Shown: piece after piece, positions 38,388 to 47,414 of the stretch
Layout of the letters: each line of letters begins with the position of its first letter
Position numbering within the stretch: position 1 is the first letter of the stretch
NCBI RefSeq assembly: GCF_041435115.1
Contig: NZ_CP108046.1
Location: 6,324,001-6,388,000 of the forward strand
DNA: 64,000 nucleotides
Reading direction: 5' to 3'
Source of the DNA: Streptomyces sp. NBC_00289
GTDB taxonomy: Bacteria > Actinomycetota > Actinomycetes > Streptomycetales > Streptomycetaceae
The notes under the pieces: model-generated
Databases searched by the model: none
The model's input: the letters and a program-made list of their open reading frames with translations, nothing else
Told to the model about the DNA's origin: nothing
Program-made: the position numbers and the translations under genes

Positions 38388-40058
38388 ATGGAGTCCACGA
38401 GGCGCACCACCGTCGCGGAGCTCGTCGGGCAGGGGTGGGGCGACCACCGGCCGGGACTGTGGTCCGAGGAGCGGACGCTCACCCGTCACCAGGTCACCGC
38501 CGAGGCCGCGGCGCGTGCGGCCCTGCTCGCGGACCTGCTGCCACCGGACGCCGAACCGCACATCGGTGTCCTCCTCGACAACACCCCCGAATATCCCCTG
38601 TGGTTGAGCGCGGCCGCCCTGGCCGGGGCCGCGGTCGCCGGGATCAACCCCACCCGCCGGGGCCCCGAACTCGCCCGGGACATCCTGCACACCGAGTGCC
38701 GGATCCTGGTCACCGAGCGCACCCACCTCCCCCTCCTCGCCGGCCTCGAACTCCCGGGGCTGCGGCTGCTGGTGACCGGCACCGAGGAGTACGACGACCT
38801 CCTCGCGCCCTACGCCGGCGCGGAGCCGGACACCTCCCGCGCCGCTCCCGGCGACCGTCTGCTGCTCTACTTCACCTCCGGCTCCACCGGGGCCCCCAAG
38901 GCCGCGATCTGCACCCAGGGCCGCCTGGCCGCCGCCGGCCGTTCGCTCGTCGAGCAGTTCGGGGTGCGGCCGGAGGACGTGCACTACATCTGCATGCCGA
39001 TGTTCCACGGCAACGCGGTGATCGCCGACTGGGCCCCCGCCCTCACCGCGGGAGCGGGCGTCGCCCTGCGGCGGCGCTTCTCGGCCTCCCGGTTCCTGAC
39101 GGACGTACGGGCGTACCGGGCGACGTACTTCACCTACGTGGGCCGGGCCGTCCAGTACGTCCTGGCCACCGAACCGCGCCCCGACGACCGGGACAACCCG
39201 CTCCGCCTGGGCTTCGGCACCGAGGCCGGGGCGGTGGACGCGGCCGCCTTCGAGCGGCGGTTCGGGGTGCGGCTGGTGGAGGGATACGGCTCGTCGGAGG
39301 GCGGAGCCGCGATCCAGTGGACGCCGGGCACACCGCCCGGCGCGGTCGGCCGGGCGACACCCGGTCTGGTGGTCCTCGACCCGGACACGGGCGTCGAGTG
39401 CCCACCCGCCGCCTTCGACGGGGCCGGGCGGCTGCTCAACGGGGACGAGGCCATAGGCGAGCTGGTGAACCGCGGGCCCAACCCCTTCGAGGGCTACTGG
39501 CGCAACCCCGAGGCGGACGCGGCCCGCCGCCGGGAAGGCGGCTACTGGACCGGTGACCTCTTCTACCGGGACGCCGACGGCTACCTCCACTTCGCCGGCC
39601 GCGCCGACGACCGCCTGCGCGTCGACAGCGAGAACCTGGCCGCCGCGGTGATCGAGAACATCCTCGCCCGGTACGACGGCGCGACCGCCGTCGCCGTGTA
39701 CGCGGTGCCGGATCCGGTGGCCGGGGACCAGGTGATGGTGACACTGGCCGGTAACTTCGCCCCGCCGGCCTTCGCCGAGTTCCTGCTCGCGCAGCCGGAT
39801 CTGGGGACGAAGATGGCCCCCCGGTTCGTGCGCGTGGTCGAGCGGATGCCGGTGACCGCCACGAACAAGATCCACCGCGCGGGACTGAGACGGGAGGGCT
39901 TCCGCTGCGCCGATCCGGTGTGGTGGCGGCCGCCCGGGGAGTGCGCCTACCGGAGGCTGACGGAGGAGGACGCGGAGAAGCTGGTGGCCGAGTACAGGGA
40001 GCACGGGCGGGCGGAGCTGCTCGCCGGACAGCCGAAGGGCCCCGCTCCCCGTACATAG
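38388..40058 (+). CDS. Acyl-CoA synthetase, AMP-forming
   Basis: 556 residues. The ATP-binding loop LLLYFTSGSTGAPKAAICTQ, the adenylate motif VEGYGSSEGGAAIQW, GYWTGDLFYRDADGYLHFAG and RVDSENLAAAVIENIL follow in normal order. The usual catalytic C-terminal Lys is present in VTATNKIHRAGLRREGF. Similar to the fatty-acid or carnitine-CoA ligase group; the substrate cannot be told. Monocistronic, followed by a hairpin and tRNA-Lys copy 2 on the other strand. Confidence 0.9.
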   Translation: MESTRRTTVAELVGQGWGDHRPGLWSEERTLTRHQVTAEAAARAALLADLLPPDAEPHIGVLLDNTPEYPLWLSAAALAGAAVAGINPTRRGPELARDILHTECRILVTERTHLPLLAGLELPGLRLLVTGTEEYDDLLAPYAGAEPDTSRAAPGDRLLLYFTSGSTGAPKAAICTQGRLAAAGRSLVEQFGVRPEDVHYICMPMFHGNAVIADWAPALTAGAGVALRRRFSASRFLTDVRAYRATYFTYVGRAVQYVLATEPRPDDRDNPLRLGFGTEAGAVDAAAFERRFGVRLVEGYGSSEGGAAIQWTPGTPPGAVGRATPGLVVLDPDTGVECPPAAFDGAGRLLNGDEAIGELVNRGPNPFEGYWRNPEADAARRREGGYWTGDLFYRDADGYLHFAGRADDRLRVDSENLAAAVIENILARYDGATAVAVYAVPDPVAGDQVMVTLAGNFAPPAFAEFLLAQPDLGTKMAPRFVRVVERMPVTATNKIHRAGLRREGFRCADPVWWRPPGECAYRRLTEEDAEKLVAEYREHGRAELLAGQPKGPAPRT

Positions 40059-40059
40059 C

Positions 40060-40091
40060 CGAAGGGCCCCCGCTCTCGCGAGGACCCTTCG
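40060..40091 (-). terminator. Hairpin after tRNA-Lys copy 2
   Basis: CGAAGGG pairs with CCCTTCG with an inner CTCGCGAG. It lies between the converging ligase and tRNA genes and may serve both. Confidence 0.6.
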
Positions 40092-40096
40092 TTCTG

Positions 40097-40170
40097 TGCG
40101 CCGCCAGGGACTCGAACCCCGGACCCGCTGATTAAGAGTCAGCTGCTCTAACCAACTGAGCTAGCGGCGC
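40097..40170 (-). tRNA. tRNA-Lys (CUU), copy 2
   Basis: 74 nt, identical to copy 1: acceptor GCGCCGC/GCGGCGC, anticodon loop CTCTTAA with anticodon CTT, T loop TTCGAGT. It stands alone, converging with the acyl-CoA ligase gene. Confidence 0.97.
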
Positions 40171-40303
40171 GTGACCCTCGCCGTCCGCTCTCGCGGTCGG
40201 CGACGGAAAAATACTACCCGCTGCCCGGGGGTGCTCCCGACCATTTCCGGTGCGGCCCCGTGGCCGCCCGGATCCGGTCGTGCGTCGCGGACCGGTGCCG
40301 CGG

Positions 40304-40339
40304 CAGGCAACGTCCGCGCGACGGGGCGAACGTTGCCTG
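40304..40339 (-). terminator. Hairpin after the IclR gene
   Basis: Perfect 10-bp arms CAGGCAACGT and ACGTTGCCTG with a 16-nt loop, starting 8 bases after the iclR-type stop. No U tract. Confidence 0.65.
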
Positions 40340-40347
40340 TCGGGGCA

Positions 40348-41106
40348 CTAGATCGCCAGGGACAGCAGTACCGGTGCCGCGTTCCGGTTCAGCGCGTCCG
40401 CGGCCTGGCGCAGCCGGTGGGCGTGCTCGACGGGCAGTGACAGCGCCAGGCAGCCGACCGAGGAGCCGGCCGTGATCGGGACGGCCGCGCAGACCGTGCC
40501 GACCGCGTACTCCTGGAGGTCCAGGTGGGGCACGGTGGGCGGCTGGGACTCCAGCCGGGACAGCAGCAGCCGGTCGCTGGTGATGGTGCGCGAGGTGAGG
40601 CGGGCCATCTTGTGCCGGGAGAGGTGGTCGCGGCGGCCGTTGTGGTCGAGCTGGCCGAGCAGGCTTTTGCCGAGCGCGGTGGCGTGGGCGGAGTGCCGGA
40701 AGTCGACCCACTCGTTGACCGAGGGAGTGGCGGGGCCGTCCGCGTACTGGGAGATGGTGACCTCGCCGTCGACGTACCTGCTGATGTACACGGCGGCGCC
40801 GATCGAGTCGCGCAGCCGGTCGAGGGTGGCCTGGAGCTTCTCGCGCAGGGCCGCCTCGCGGTCGTGCGTGGAACCCAGGCGGGTGAGGGCGTCGCCGGTG
40901 ACGTACGCCCCGTCGGCGCCCTGGTCGACGTATCGCTCGCGGCGCAGCATCCTCAGGAGCGTGGTCAGTCGCTCCGGGCTGAGGCCGGTGTGCCGGGCGA
41001 GTCCGGCGTCGGTGACTCCGGTGGTGTGCCGTGCCACGGTCTCCAGGACGCGCAGGGCGTCCTGGGCCGAGTGGTACGGCGCGGTCGGCTCGTGCATCAG
41101 CGCCAC
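40348..41106 (-). CDS. IclR-family transcription regulator
   Basis: 252 residues. An N-terminal winged helix-turn-helix (GVTDAGLARHTGLSPERLTT) is followed by the IclR effector domain (SAHATALGKSLLGQLD, DLQEYAVGTVCAAVPITAGS). It lies downstream of, and in the same direction as, the ehu transporter genes, separated by 196 bases, so it probably has its own promoter. It is the likely regulator of the transporter and the amidase/dehydrogenase/racemase genes nearby. Confidence 0.9.
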   Translation of the reverse strand: MALMHEPTAPYHSAQDALRVLETVARHTTGVTDAGLARHTGLSPERLTTLLRMLRRERYVDQGADGAYVTGDALTRLGSTHDREAALREKLQATLDRLRDSIGAAVYISRYVDGEVTISQYADGPATPSVNEWVDFRHSAHATALGKSLLGQLDHNGRRDHLSRHKMARLTSRTITSDRLLLSRLESQPPTVPHLDLQEYAVGTVCAAVPITAGSSVGCLALSLPVEHAHRLRQAADALNRNAAPVLLSLAI

Positions 41107-41302
41107 GGTGTTTCCCCCTGCGCTCGCTTCTTGGGCCGTAATCCGGACAGCGAATCACCACCCACGATAACGGGCAAGAGGCCTGTTTGGAGCGGGTGTT
41201 GACGAGAATGCGGCGCTCTCAACAGGGGCGAAGACACTCTGGCACATGCCAACGTCATGACCCAGTGCGTGGACCTCGGGTGTTGGCGGCTTCACTTCCT
41301 AG

Positions 41303-42088
41303 TCAGAGGACCGCGCTCAGAAATTCCCGGGTCCGGTCGTGCTCCGGGTCGCTGAAGATCCTGTCCGGCGGACCGGACTCGAGGATGCGGCCGTTGTCGA
41401 ACATCAGGACCTGGTCCGAGATGTCCCGGGCGAAGTTCATCTCGTGGGTCACACAGAGCATCGTGATGTCGGTGCTGCGCGCGATGTCCCGCAGCACGTC
41501 CAGGACGCCCGCGACCAGCTCCGGGTCCAGCGCGGAGGTCACCTCGTCGAGGAGCAGCACCTGCGGTCGCATCGCCAGCGCGCGGGCGATCGCCACCCGC
41601 TGCTGCTGGCCACCGGACAGCTGGGTGGGGCGGGCGTCGCACTTGTCGGCCAGGCCCACCAGGTCCAGCAGCTCACGGGCGCGGGCCTCCGCCTCGTCCC
41701 GGGACAGGCCGAGGACGGTGACGGGGGCCTCGATGAGGTTCCTCAGGACCGTCATGTTCGGGAAGAGGTTGAACTGCTGGAAGACCATCCCGATCTTCTT
41801 GCGGACCTCCCGGACCTGCTTCTCGGGGGCCGGGAAGAGCTGCTGGCCGTCGACGGTGATCGTGCCCTCGTCGGGCTTGGTCAGCGTCATCAGCAGCCGC
41901 AGGATCGTGGTCTTGCCGGACCCGGACGGCCCGATCAGGGTGACGTGCTTGCCGGCCGCCACGGAGAAGTCCAGGTGGTCGAGGACGGTGTTGTCGCCGA
42001 ACCGCTTGGTGACCTGCTCCAGCCGGATCAGCTCGCCGGTGTGCTTCTCGGGGTTCATCTCGGGACGGGGATCGGTGTCAACGGACAA
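41303..42088 (-). CDS. ehuA: ABC transporter ATP-binding protein, EhuA-like
   Basis: 261 residues from a TTG at 42088 (GGAGCG 8 bases upstream); ATG 42058 is an alternative. Walker A GPSGSGKTT, Q loop in VFQQFNLFPN, signature LSGGQQQRVAIARAL, Walker B VLLLDEVTSALD and switch His in CVTHEMNFA. It belongs to the polar-amino-acid type of importers. The symbol follows the ectoine/hydroxyectoine transporter naming given to this gene set in Streptomyces annotation; the true substrate is not proved. Confidence 0.85.
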   Translation of the reverse strand: MSVDTDPRPEMNPEKHTGELIRLEQVTKRFGDNTVLDHLDFSVAAGKHVTLIGPSGSGKTTILRLLMTLTKPDEGTITVDGQQLFPAPEKQVREVRKKIGMVFQQFNLFPNMTVLRNLIEAPVTVLGLSRDEAEARARELLDLVGLADKCDARPTQLSGGQQQRVAIARALAMRPQVLLLDEVTSALDPELVAGVLDVLRDIARSTDITMLCVTHEMNFARDISDQVLMFDNGRILESGPPDRIFSDPEHDRTREFLSAVL

Positions 42089-42728
42089 GACGTCGCTCCA
42101 TGGCTCGCAGCAGAAGGGAGGCCAGATAGGAAATGAGGATGAAGGCCACGCCGATCACGGTCAGCGGCTCGGTGAACTGGAAGTGCTCCTGGGAGAACAG
42201 CCGCGCCTGGCCGAGCATGTCCAGCACGGTGATCACCATCAGCAGCGGGGTGTCCTTGAGCATCGCGATCACGTAGTTGCCGAGCGCCGGCACGACCCGG
42301 CGGATCGCCTGCGGCAGGATCACCGCCGTCCAGGTCCGGCGCACCGGCAGGTTGAGGGCCGTGGCCGCCTCCCACTGGCCGGCCGGTACCGCCTCGATGC
42401 CGGCCCGGTAGACCTGCATCGTGTACGTCGAGTAGTGCAGCCCGATCCCGATGACACCGGTGGCCAGCGCGGAGAGGGTCACACCCCACTCGGGCAGCAC
42501 GTAGAAGAGGAAGAACAACTGCACCAGCAGCGGGGTGTTGCGCACGAACTCCGTCACCACGCCCACCGGCCAGCGCACCCACCGCGAGGGCGTCCGCATC
42601 AGCAGCGCCCACACCAGCCCGAGGGCGAAGGAGATCAGCGAGCCGAGCACCAGAGCCTGCAGGGTGACCAGCAGCCCGTCCCAGAAGAGCGGCATGAAGT
42701 CACCGACCGCGTTCCAGTCCCACTTCAC
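42078..42728 (-). CDS. ehuD: ABC transporter permease, EhuD-like
   Basis: 216 residues with about five membrane helices and the polar-amino-acid permease coupling loop (QWEAATALNLPVRRTWTAVI, LPQAIRRVVPALGNYVIAML). Overlaps the EhuA start by 11 bases and the EhuC stop by 4 (ATGA). It forms the channel with the partner permease. Confidence 0.85.
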   Translation of the reverse strand: MKWDWNAVGDFMPLFWDGLLVTLQALVLGSLISFALGLVWALLMRTPSRWVRWPVGVVTEFVRNTPLLVQLFFLFYVLPEWGVTLSALATGVIGIGLHYSTYTMQVYRAGIEAVPAGQWEAATALNLPVRRTWTAVILPQAIRRVVPALGNYVIAMLKDTPLLMVITVLDMLGQARLFSQEHFQFTEPLTVIGVAFILISYLASLLLRAMERRLVR

Positions 42729-43444
42729 GCGACCCCACCTCCCACGCCGGTCGTCTCGGCGCGCTTGAGTTCATGCGCGGTCACACCACGCTCCGGCGCC
42801 TTGCCGACCCCGGCCTTCAGCCGCTTCTCCAGTCCGCGCATCACACGGGTGAGCAGGAAGGCGATCACGAAGTAGATCAGCAGGACGTACGTGTAGATCT
42901 CGGCGCTCTCCTGTAGCGCGAGGCGCACCAGGTTGCCGCTGAACGCCAGATCGCCCATGCCCATGACGGACACCAGCGCGGTGCCCTTGAGCAGTTCGAT
43001 CAGCAGGTTGGAGAACGGCGGGATCATCTCCGGCACCGCCTGCGGCAGCAGGATCAGCCGAAGCCGCTGCCAGGGCGTGAAGCTGAGCGCGATCCCGCCC
43101 TCCTGCTGCGCCGGGTCGACCGCGGCGAGCGCGCCGCGCACGATCTCCGAGCCGTACGCCCCGTAGGTCAGTCCGAGGGCCAGCGTGCCCGCCCACATCG
43201 GCACCAGCTGCCAGCCGAAGGCGGGCGGCAGCACGAAGAACACCCAGAAGATCATGACCAGGGCGGAGGTTCCGCGGAACACCTCGGTGTAGAAGCCCGC
43301 GAGGAAGCGGACGATCCACAGCCGGTGGGTGCGCGCGACCCCGGCGACGAAGGACACGGCGGCGGCCAGCAGGCCGCTGAGGACGAGGAGCTGGAGGGTG
43401 GTCCATATCCCCTTGAGTACGAGTTCCCAGAGTCCCGAGGTCAT
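42725..43444 (-). CDS. ehuC: ABC transporter permease, EhuC-like
   Basis: 239 residues from the ATG at 43444, which overlaps the EhuB stop (ATGA). Membrane helices and coupling sequence GIALSFTPWQRLRLILLPQA fit the HisM/GlnP family. The C-terminus is long and basic for the family. Second half of the permease pair. Confidence 0.85.
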   Translation of the reverse strand: MTSGLWELVLKGIWTTLQLLVLSGLLAAAVSFVAGVARTHRLWIVRFLAGFYTEVFRGTSALVMIFWVFFVLPPAFGWQLVPMWAGTLALGLTYGAYGSEIVRGALAAVDPAQQEGGIALSFTPWQRLRLILLPQAVPEMIPPFSNLLIELLKGTALVSVMGMGDLAFSGNLVRLALQESAEIYTYVLLIYFVIAFLLTRVMRGLEKRLKAGVGKAPERGVTAHELKRAETTGVGGGVA

Positions 43445-44346
43445 CCGCCGCACAGCTCCTTCGCGGTCAGATCGGTCATCTCGGCCTCGGTGAATCCGAA
43501 GGGTCTGAGGATGTGGAACAGCTCCCCGCTCTTCTTCAGCTTGTGCAGCTCCACGTTGAAGGCGTCCCGCAGCCGCGTCTCGGTCGGCCGGAAGGCGAAG
43601 GCGCCCCCGTCGACATGCGGTTTGCCGTCGACGATCGGGGTGAAGGCCTTGGTGGCCTCGGCCTTGCCCGACTTCTTCACCACTTCGCGGGTGGTGAGCG
43701 CCGTCCCGGCGAAGACGTCGACCCGGCCCGCCTCCACGGCGTTCAGTCCGGCGACCTGGTCCGGCACGACGAGGATGTCGCTCTCCTTGTAACCGGCCTC
43801 GACGGCGTACTGGATCTCGGCATACCCGGTCCCGGTGGCGAACTTCGCCTTCTTCTCCACGACGTCCTTGTAGTCGTGCAGCCCCTTCGGGTTGCCCTTC
43901 CGCACGATGAAGGAGTCGAGCATCTGGTAGTCGGGGTCCGCGAAGACGACCTGCTCGCAGCGCTCGGGATTGACGTACATCCCGGCGGCCACGGCGTCGA
44001 ACTGCTGCGAGTTGAGTCCCGGAATGAGCGACCCGAACTCGGTCGGTACGGGCTGCACCCTGTCCACGCCGAGCCGCTTGAAGATCACCCGCGCCAACTC
44101 GGGAGCTTCGCCGGTCAGTTCGCCGTCCCGGTCGATGTACCCGAAGGGGATCTCGCCCGCGATGCCCAGCCGTACGACGCCCTGCGCCCGCAGCCGGTCG
44201 AGGAGGTCACCGCCCTCCGTGGTGGACGCGGTCGCCACGCGGGAGCAGCCGGCCGCGCCCAGCGCGCCGAGCGCCGCCACCCCCGCGAGCAGCGATCGGC
44301 GGCCGGGCCCGGATGTGTGTCTGCCATGTTCCAGTGGTGGAGCCAT
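43441..44346 (-). CDS. ehuB: Substrate-binding lipoprotein, EhuB-like
   Basis: 301 residues from the ATG at 44346; an upstream ATG at 44370 is possible. The signal has a twin-arginine motif (GRRSLLAGVAALGALG) followed by a lipobox LGAAGC, so it is a Tat-exported lipoprotein. The mature part is a family-3 solute-binding fold (VVRLGIAGEIPFGYIDRDGE, GSLIPGLNSQQFDAVAAGMY, VFAGTALTTREVVK). It captures the solute for the EhuCDA importer. The gene is divergent from the DUF3830 gene and the two starts are only 38 bases apart. Confidence 0.85.
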   Translation of the reverse strand: MAPPLEHGRHTSGPGRRSLLAGVAALGALGAAGCSRVATASTTEGGDLLDRLRAQGVVRLGIAGEIPFGYIDRDGELTGEAPELARVIFKRLGVDRVQPVPTEFGSLIPGLNSQQFDAVAAGMYVNPERCEQVVFADPDYQMLDSFIVRKGNPKGLHDYKDVVEKKAKFATGTGYAEIQYAVEAGYKESDILVVPDQVAGLNAVEAGRVDVFAGTALTTREVVKKSGKAEATKAFTPIVDGKPHVDGGAFAFRPTETRLRDAFNVELHKLKKSGELFHILRPFGFTEAEMTDLTAKELCGG

Positions 44347-44366
44347 GGCGACGCCGCTACCCGAGA

Positions 44367-44381
44367 GCATGCGATGTATGC
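44367..44381. promoter_or_regulatory. Small dyad in the divergent ehuB/DUF3830 gap
   Basis: GCAT-GCGATGT-ATGC spans most of the short gap between the divergent starts. It could be an operator for the nearby IclR protein, but the repeat is short and may be chance. Confidence 0.3.
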
Positions 44382-44384
44382 ACC

Positions 44385-44888
44385 ATGGAACCCATGGCCG
44401 ACCGATATCTGGAAATCTCGCTGGTCAGGCGTGGAATCACGTGTACGGCAAAGCTGCTGGACGACCGCGCGCCGCTCACCTGCGCCGCCGTGTGGAACGC
44501 GCTTCCGCTGTCCGGTGACGTCTACCACGCGAAGTACGCGCGCAACGAGATCTATGCGCTGTTCCCGCCGTTCGCGGAGAAGGAGCCACCGCTGGAAAAT
44601 CCGACCGTCACCCCGATCCCCGGAGATCTCTGCTATTTCTCCTTCGCGGGCGCGGAACTGGGCACGAAGGCCTACGGCTACGACCGTGAGGTCCACGCCG
44701 GGACGACCCTGGTCGACCTGGCGCTCTTCTACGAACGCAACAACCTCCTGCTCAACGGTGACGTGGGCTGGGTCCCCGGCATCGTCTGGGGCCAGGTGGT
44801 GGAAGGGCTGGAGGAGATGGCCGAGGGCTGCAACGACCTGTGGCGAACGGGCGCGGCGGGGGAGACCCTCAGCTTCCGGCGGACCTGA
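44385..44888 (+). CDS. DUF3830 family protein
   Basis: 167 residues from the ATG at 44385; ATG 44394 is equally likely. The sequence (TAKLLDDRAPLTCAAVWNAL, PGDLCYFSFAGAELGTKAYG) fits DUF3830, a cyclophilin-like fold often encoded with amide and Asp/Glu-racemase-type enzymes. Divergent from the importer; the amidase gene converges 3 bases after its stop. No catalytic residues can be assigned. Confidence 0.78.
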   Translation: MEPMADRYLEISLVRRGITCTAKLLDDRAPLTCAAVWNALPLSGDVYHAKYARNEIYALFPPFAEKEPPLENPTVTPIPGDLCYFSFAGAELGTKAYGYDREVHAGTTLVDLALFYERNNLLLNGDVGWVPGIVWGQVVEGLEEMAEGCNDLWRTGAAGETLSFRRT

Positions 44889-44891
44889 CCC

Positions 44892-46286
44892 TCAGCCTCC
44901 GGCGGACGTGACGCCGGCCTCGTAGAGCGCGTGCGCCGCCCGCAGCACCAGGTCGTCCCGGTGCCGGGCGGCCACCAGTTGCAGGCCCACCGGCAGACCG
45001 TCCCCGTCCGAGCCGACCGGGACGGTCGCCGCCGGCTGCTGGGTCAGGTTGAAGGGGTAGGTGAACGGGGTCCACCCCGTCCAGCGGCGCTGTCCCGAGC
45101 CCGCCGGGACCTCGGCGCCCGCCTCGAAGGCGGTGATCGGCAGGGTCGGGGTGACCAGCAGGTCGTAGGACTCGTGGAAGCGGCCCATCCGCCGGCCGAG
45201 TTCCATCCGGACGTCGACCGCCCCGAGATAGTCGAGCGCGCTGCTCCGGGCCCCCAGGGCGCAGATCTCCCGCAGCCCCGGGTCGAGCAACTTCCGCCGC
45301 TGCGGCCCGAGATGCTGGGTCACTCGGGCCGCCCCGCTGAACCAGAGGGTGTGGAAGGCGTCCACCGGGTCGGTGAAGTCGGGGTCGGCCTCCTCGACGT
45401 ACGCGCCGAGCCCGGCCAGCCGCTCCACCGCCCGCCGTACCGCCGCCGCGACCGCCGGCCGCACCGCCACCTGACCGCCCAGGGACGGTGAGTAGGCGAC
45501 CCGCAGACCCCGCACCCCGCCGAACAGGCCCGCGGTGAAGGAGCCCGGGGCCGGGGCGAGGGCAGACCAGTCGCGGGCGTCCGGAACACCGATGACGTCC
45601 ATGAGCAGCGCCGCGTCGGCCGCGTCCCGGGTCATGGGCCCCACGTGCGCCAGGGTGCCGAAGGCGCTCGCCGGATACAGGGGCACGCGGCCGTACGTCG
45701 GTTTCAGGCCGAAGATCCCGCAGAAGGACGCCGGGATCCGGACGCTGCCGCCGCCGTCGGTGCCGAGGGCGAGCGGTCCCGCGCCGAGCGCCACGGCCGC
45801 CGCCGCGCCCCCGCTCGAACCGCCCGCGGTGCGGGCCGGGTCGTGCGGATTGCGGGTGATGCCGGTCAGCGGCGAGTCCGTGACGCCCTTCCAGCCGAAC
45901 TCGGGGGTCGTCGTCCTGCCCAGGAAGACGGCGCCGTGCTCGCGCAACCGCGCCACGGAGGGGGCGTCCTCGTCCCAACTGCCCTGCGCCGAGATCGTCC
46001 TGGAGCCGCGCAGGGTCGGTGTGCCGCGTTGCAGCAGGATGTCCTTCACCGTGACCGGGACGCCGTCCACCAGTCCGGACGGCTCACCGCGCAGCCACCG
46101 CTCTTCCGACGCCCGCGCCCGGGTCAGGGCCTCGGCCGCGGTGAGCCGCACGAACGCGTTCACCTCCGGCTGGATCCGCTCGGCCCGCTCCAGGGCCGCG
46201 CGGGTGGCGTCAACAGGGCTGAACTCGCCCTTGCGGTAGCCCTCGAGGAGTCGTCCGGCGGTCAGCTCGGTGAGGTCGTCCGTCAT
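44892..46286 (-). CDS. Amidase signature family hydrolase
   Basis: 464 residues. The Ser-cisSer-Lys triad is visible: Lys81 in VPVTVKDILL, the GGSSGG loop near 155-160, and Ser181 in GTDGGGSVRIPASFCG. Length is typical. It hydrolyses an amide, probably after import by the Ehu system. It lies 30 bases after the D-2-hydroxyacid dehydrogenase gene in the same direction, so they form an operon. Confidence 0.9.
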   Translation of the reverse strand: MTDDLTELTAGRLLEGYRKGEFSPVDATRAALERAERIQPEVNAFVRLTAAEALTRARASEERWLRGEPSGLVDGVPVTVKDILLQRGTPTLRGSRTISAQGSWDEDAPSVARLREHGAVFLGRTTTPEFGWKGVTDSPLTGITRNPHDPARTAGGSSGGAAAAVALGAGPLALGTDGGGSVRIPASFCGIFGLKPTYGRVPLYPASAFGTLAHVGPMTRDAADAALLMDVIGVPDARDWSALAPAPGSFTAGLFGGVRGLRVAYSPSLGGQVAVRPAVAAAVRRAVERLAGLGAYVEEADPDFTDPVDAFHTLWFSGAARVTQHLGPQRRKLLDPGLREICALGARSSALDYLGAVDVRMELGRRMGRFHESYDLLVTPTLPITAFEAGAEVPAGSGQRRWTGWTPFTYPFNLTQQPAATVPVGSDGDGLPVGLQLVAARHRDDLVLRAAHALYEAGVTSAGG

Positions 46287-46316
46287 GCGCTCTCCAACCG
46301 TGAGGGGCGGGGCGGC

Positions 46317-47276
46317 TCAGCGTCCCGGCACGTATCCGCGCTGCTTGTCGACCACGTTCGGCAGCGGTCTGCCCGCCTCCCAGCGCTCGTACGACTCCAC
46401 GAACTGGGCGCCCAGTTCGTCCCGCCAGCCGACCGTGTCGCCGCTCATGTGCGGGGACACGATCAGGTTCGGCACCTGCCACAACGGGCTGTCGTGACCC
46501 AGGGGTTCGGCCGCGAAGACATCCAGCGCCGCGCCCGCGATCCAGCGTTTGGTGAGCGCCTCGACGAGCGCCTCCTCGACGACGAGCTGCCCCCGGCCGA
46601 CGTTGACGAACCGCGCGGAGGGCTGCATGACGCCGAACCGGCGGTGGTCGAACATGCCGTACGTCGTCTCCGTGAGCGGCGCGGCCGCGATCACCCAGTC
46701 GGCGCGGGCCATCAGCCGGTCCAGGTCCTCGGGCCCGTGGATACCGGTGGCCGGGGCGCGCCCGACGAGCGCCGTCTTCACGTCAAGTGCCCTGAGCGTG
46801 CGGGCGATCGCGCGGCCGATGGGGCCGGACCCGACGACGCAGGCACGGGTGCCGGCCACCCGCTGCGACTCCCGGTGGCGCCAGGTCCGCTCCCGCTGGA
46901 GGTCCCAGGTCCTCGGCAGGTCCTTGGCCATCGCGAGGACGAGGGAGGCGACGTACTCGGCGATGGGCTGGTCGAAGATGCCGCGGGCGTTGGTCACCAC
47001 CGTCTCGGAGGCGGCCAGCTCAGGGCAGAGCAGGTGGTCCACGCCCGCGCTCGCCGTGTGCACCCAGCGCGGCCTGGGGCCCTCGCCGGGCCAGGCGGCG
47101 CGGACGGCGTGCGAGGTGAAGTCCCACACGAGCAGCACGTCCGCGTACGGCAGCAGTGCGGCGAGGGTCGACTCGTTCGCGTGCTCGATCCGGGCCCGGC
47201 CGGTGAGCCGGCCGAGCCGGGGGAGCGGGTCGGCGTCGAGGACCAGGAGCGTGGGGACGGGAGCGGGATCGGCCAT
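46317..47276 (-). CDS. D-2-hydroxyacid dehydrogenase
   Basis: 319 residues from the ATG at 47276; the open frame extends further but without support. The NAD-binding motif is GTRACVVGSGPIGRAIARTL, followed by the catalytic Arg in FVNVGRGQLV, Glu in ALDVFAAEPLG and His in LIVSPHMSGDTVGW. It reduces a 2-keto acid or oxidises the D-hydroxyacid. First gene of the operon with the amidase, divergent from the racemase-like genes. Confidence 0.88.
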   Translation of the reverse strand: MADPAPVPTLLVLDADPLPRLGRLTGRARIEHANESTLAALLPYADVLLVWDFTSHAVRAAWPGEGPRPRWVHTASAGVDHLLCPELAASETVVTNARGIFDQPIAEYVASLVLAMAKDLPRTWDLQRERTWRHRESQRVAGTRACVVGSGPIGRAIARTLRALDVKTALVGRAPATGIHGPEDLDRLMARADWVIAAAPLTETTYGMFDHRRFGVMQPSARFVNVGRGQLVVEEALVEALTKRWIAGAALDVFAAEPLGHDSPLWQVPNLIVSPHMSGDTVGWRDELGAQFVESYERWEAGRPLPNVVDKQRGYVPGR

Positions 47277-47414
47277 ACGGAACCGTATCTCCAGGTGGCG
47301 GGCCGTCTGACAGGCGCGGATTGACCACGCTCGCACCCGAACCTACCTTCGTCAACACGGGCGCGCGTACGGTCCGTTGTCCTCCCGCTTCCCAGAGTGA
47401 GGCCGGTGCCTGTC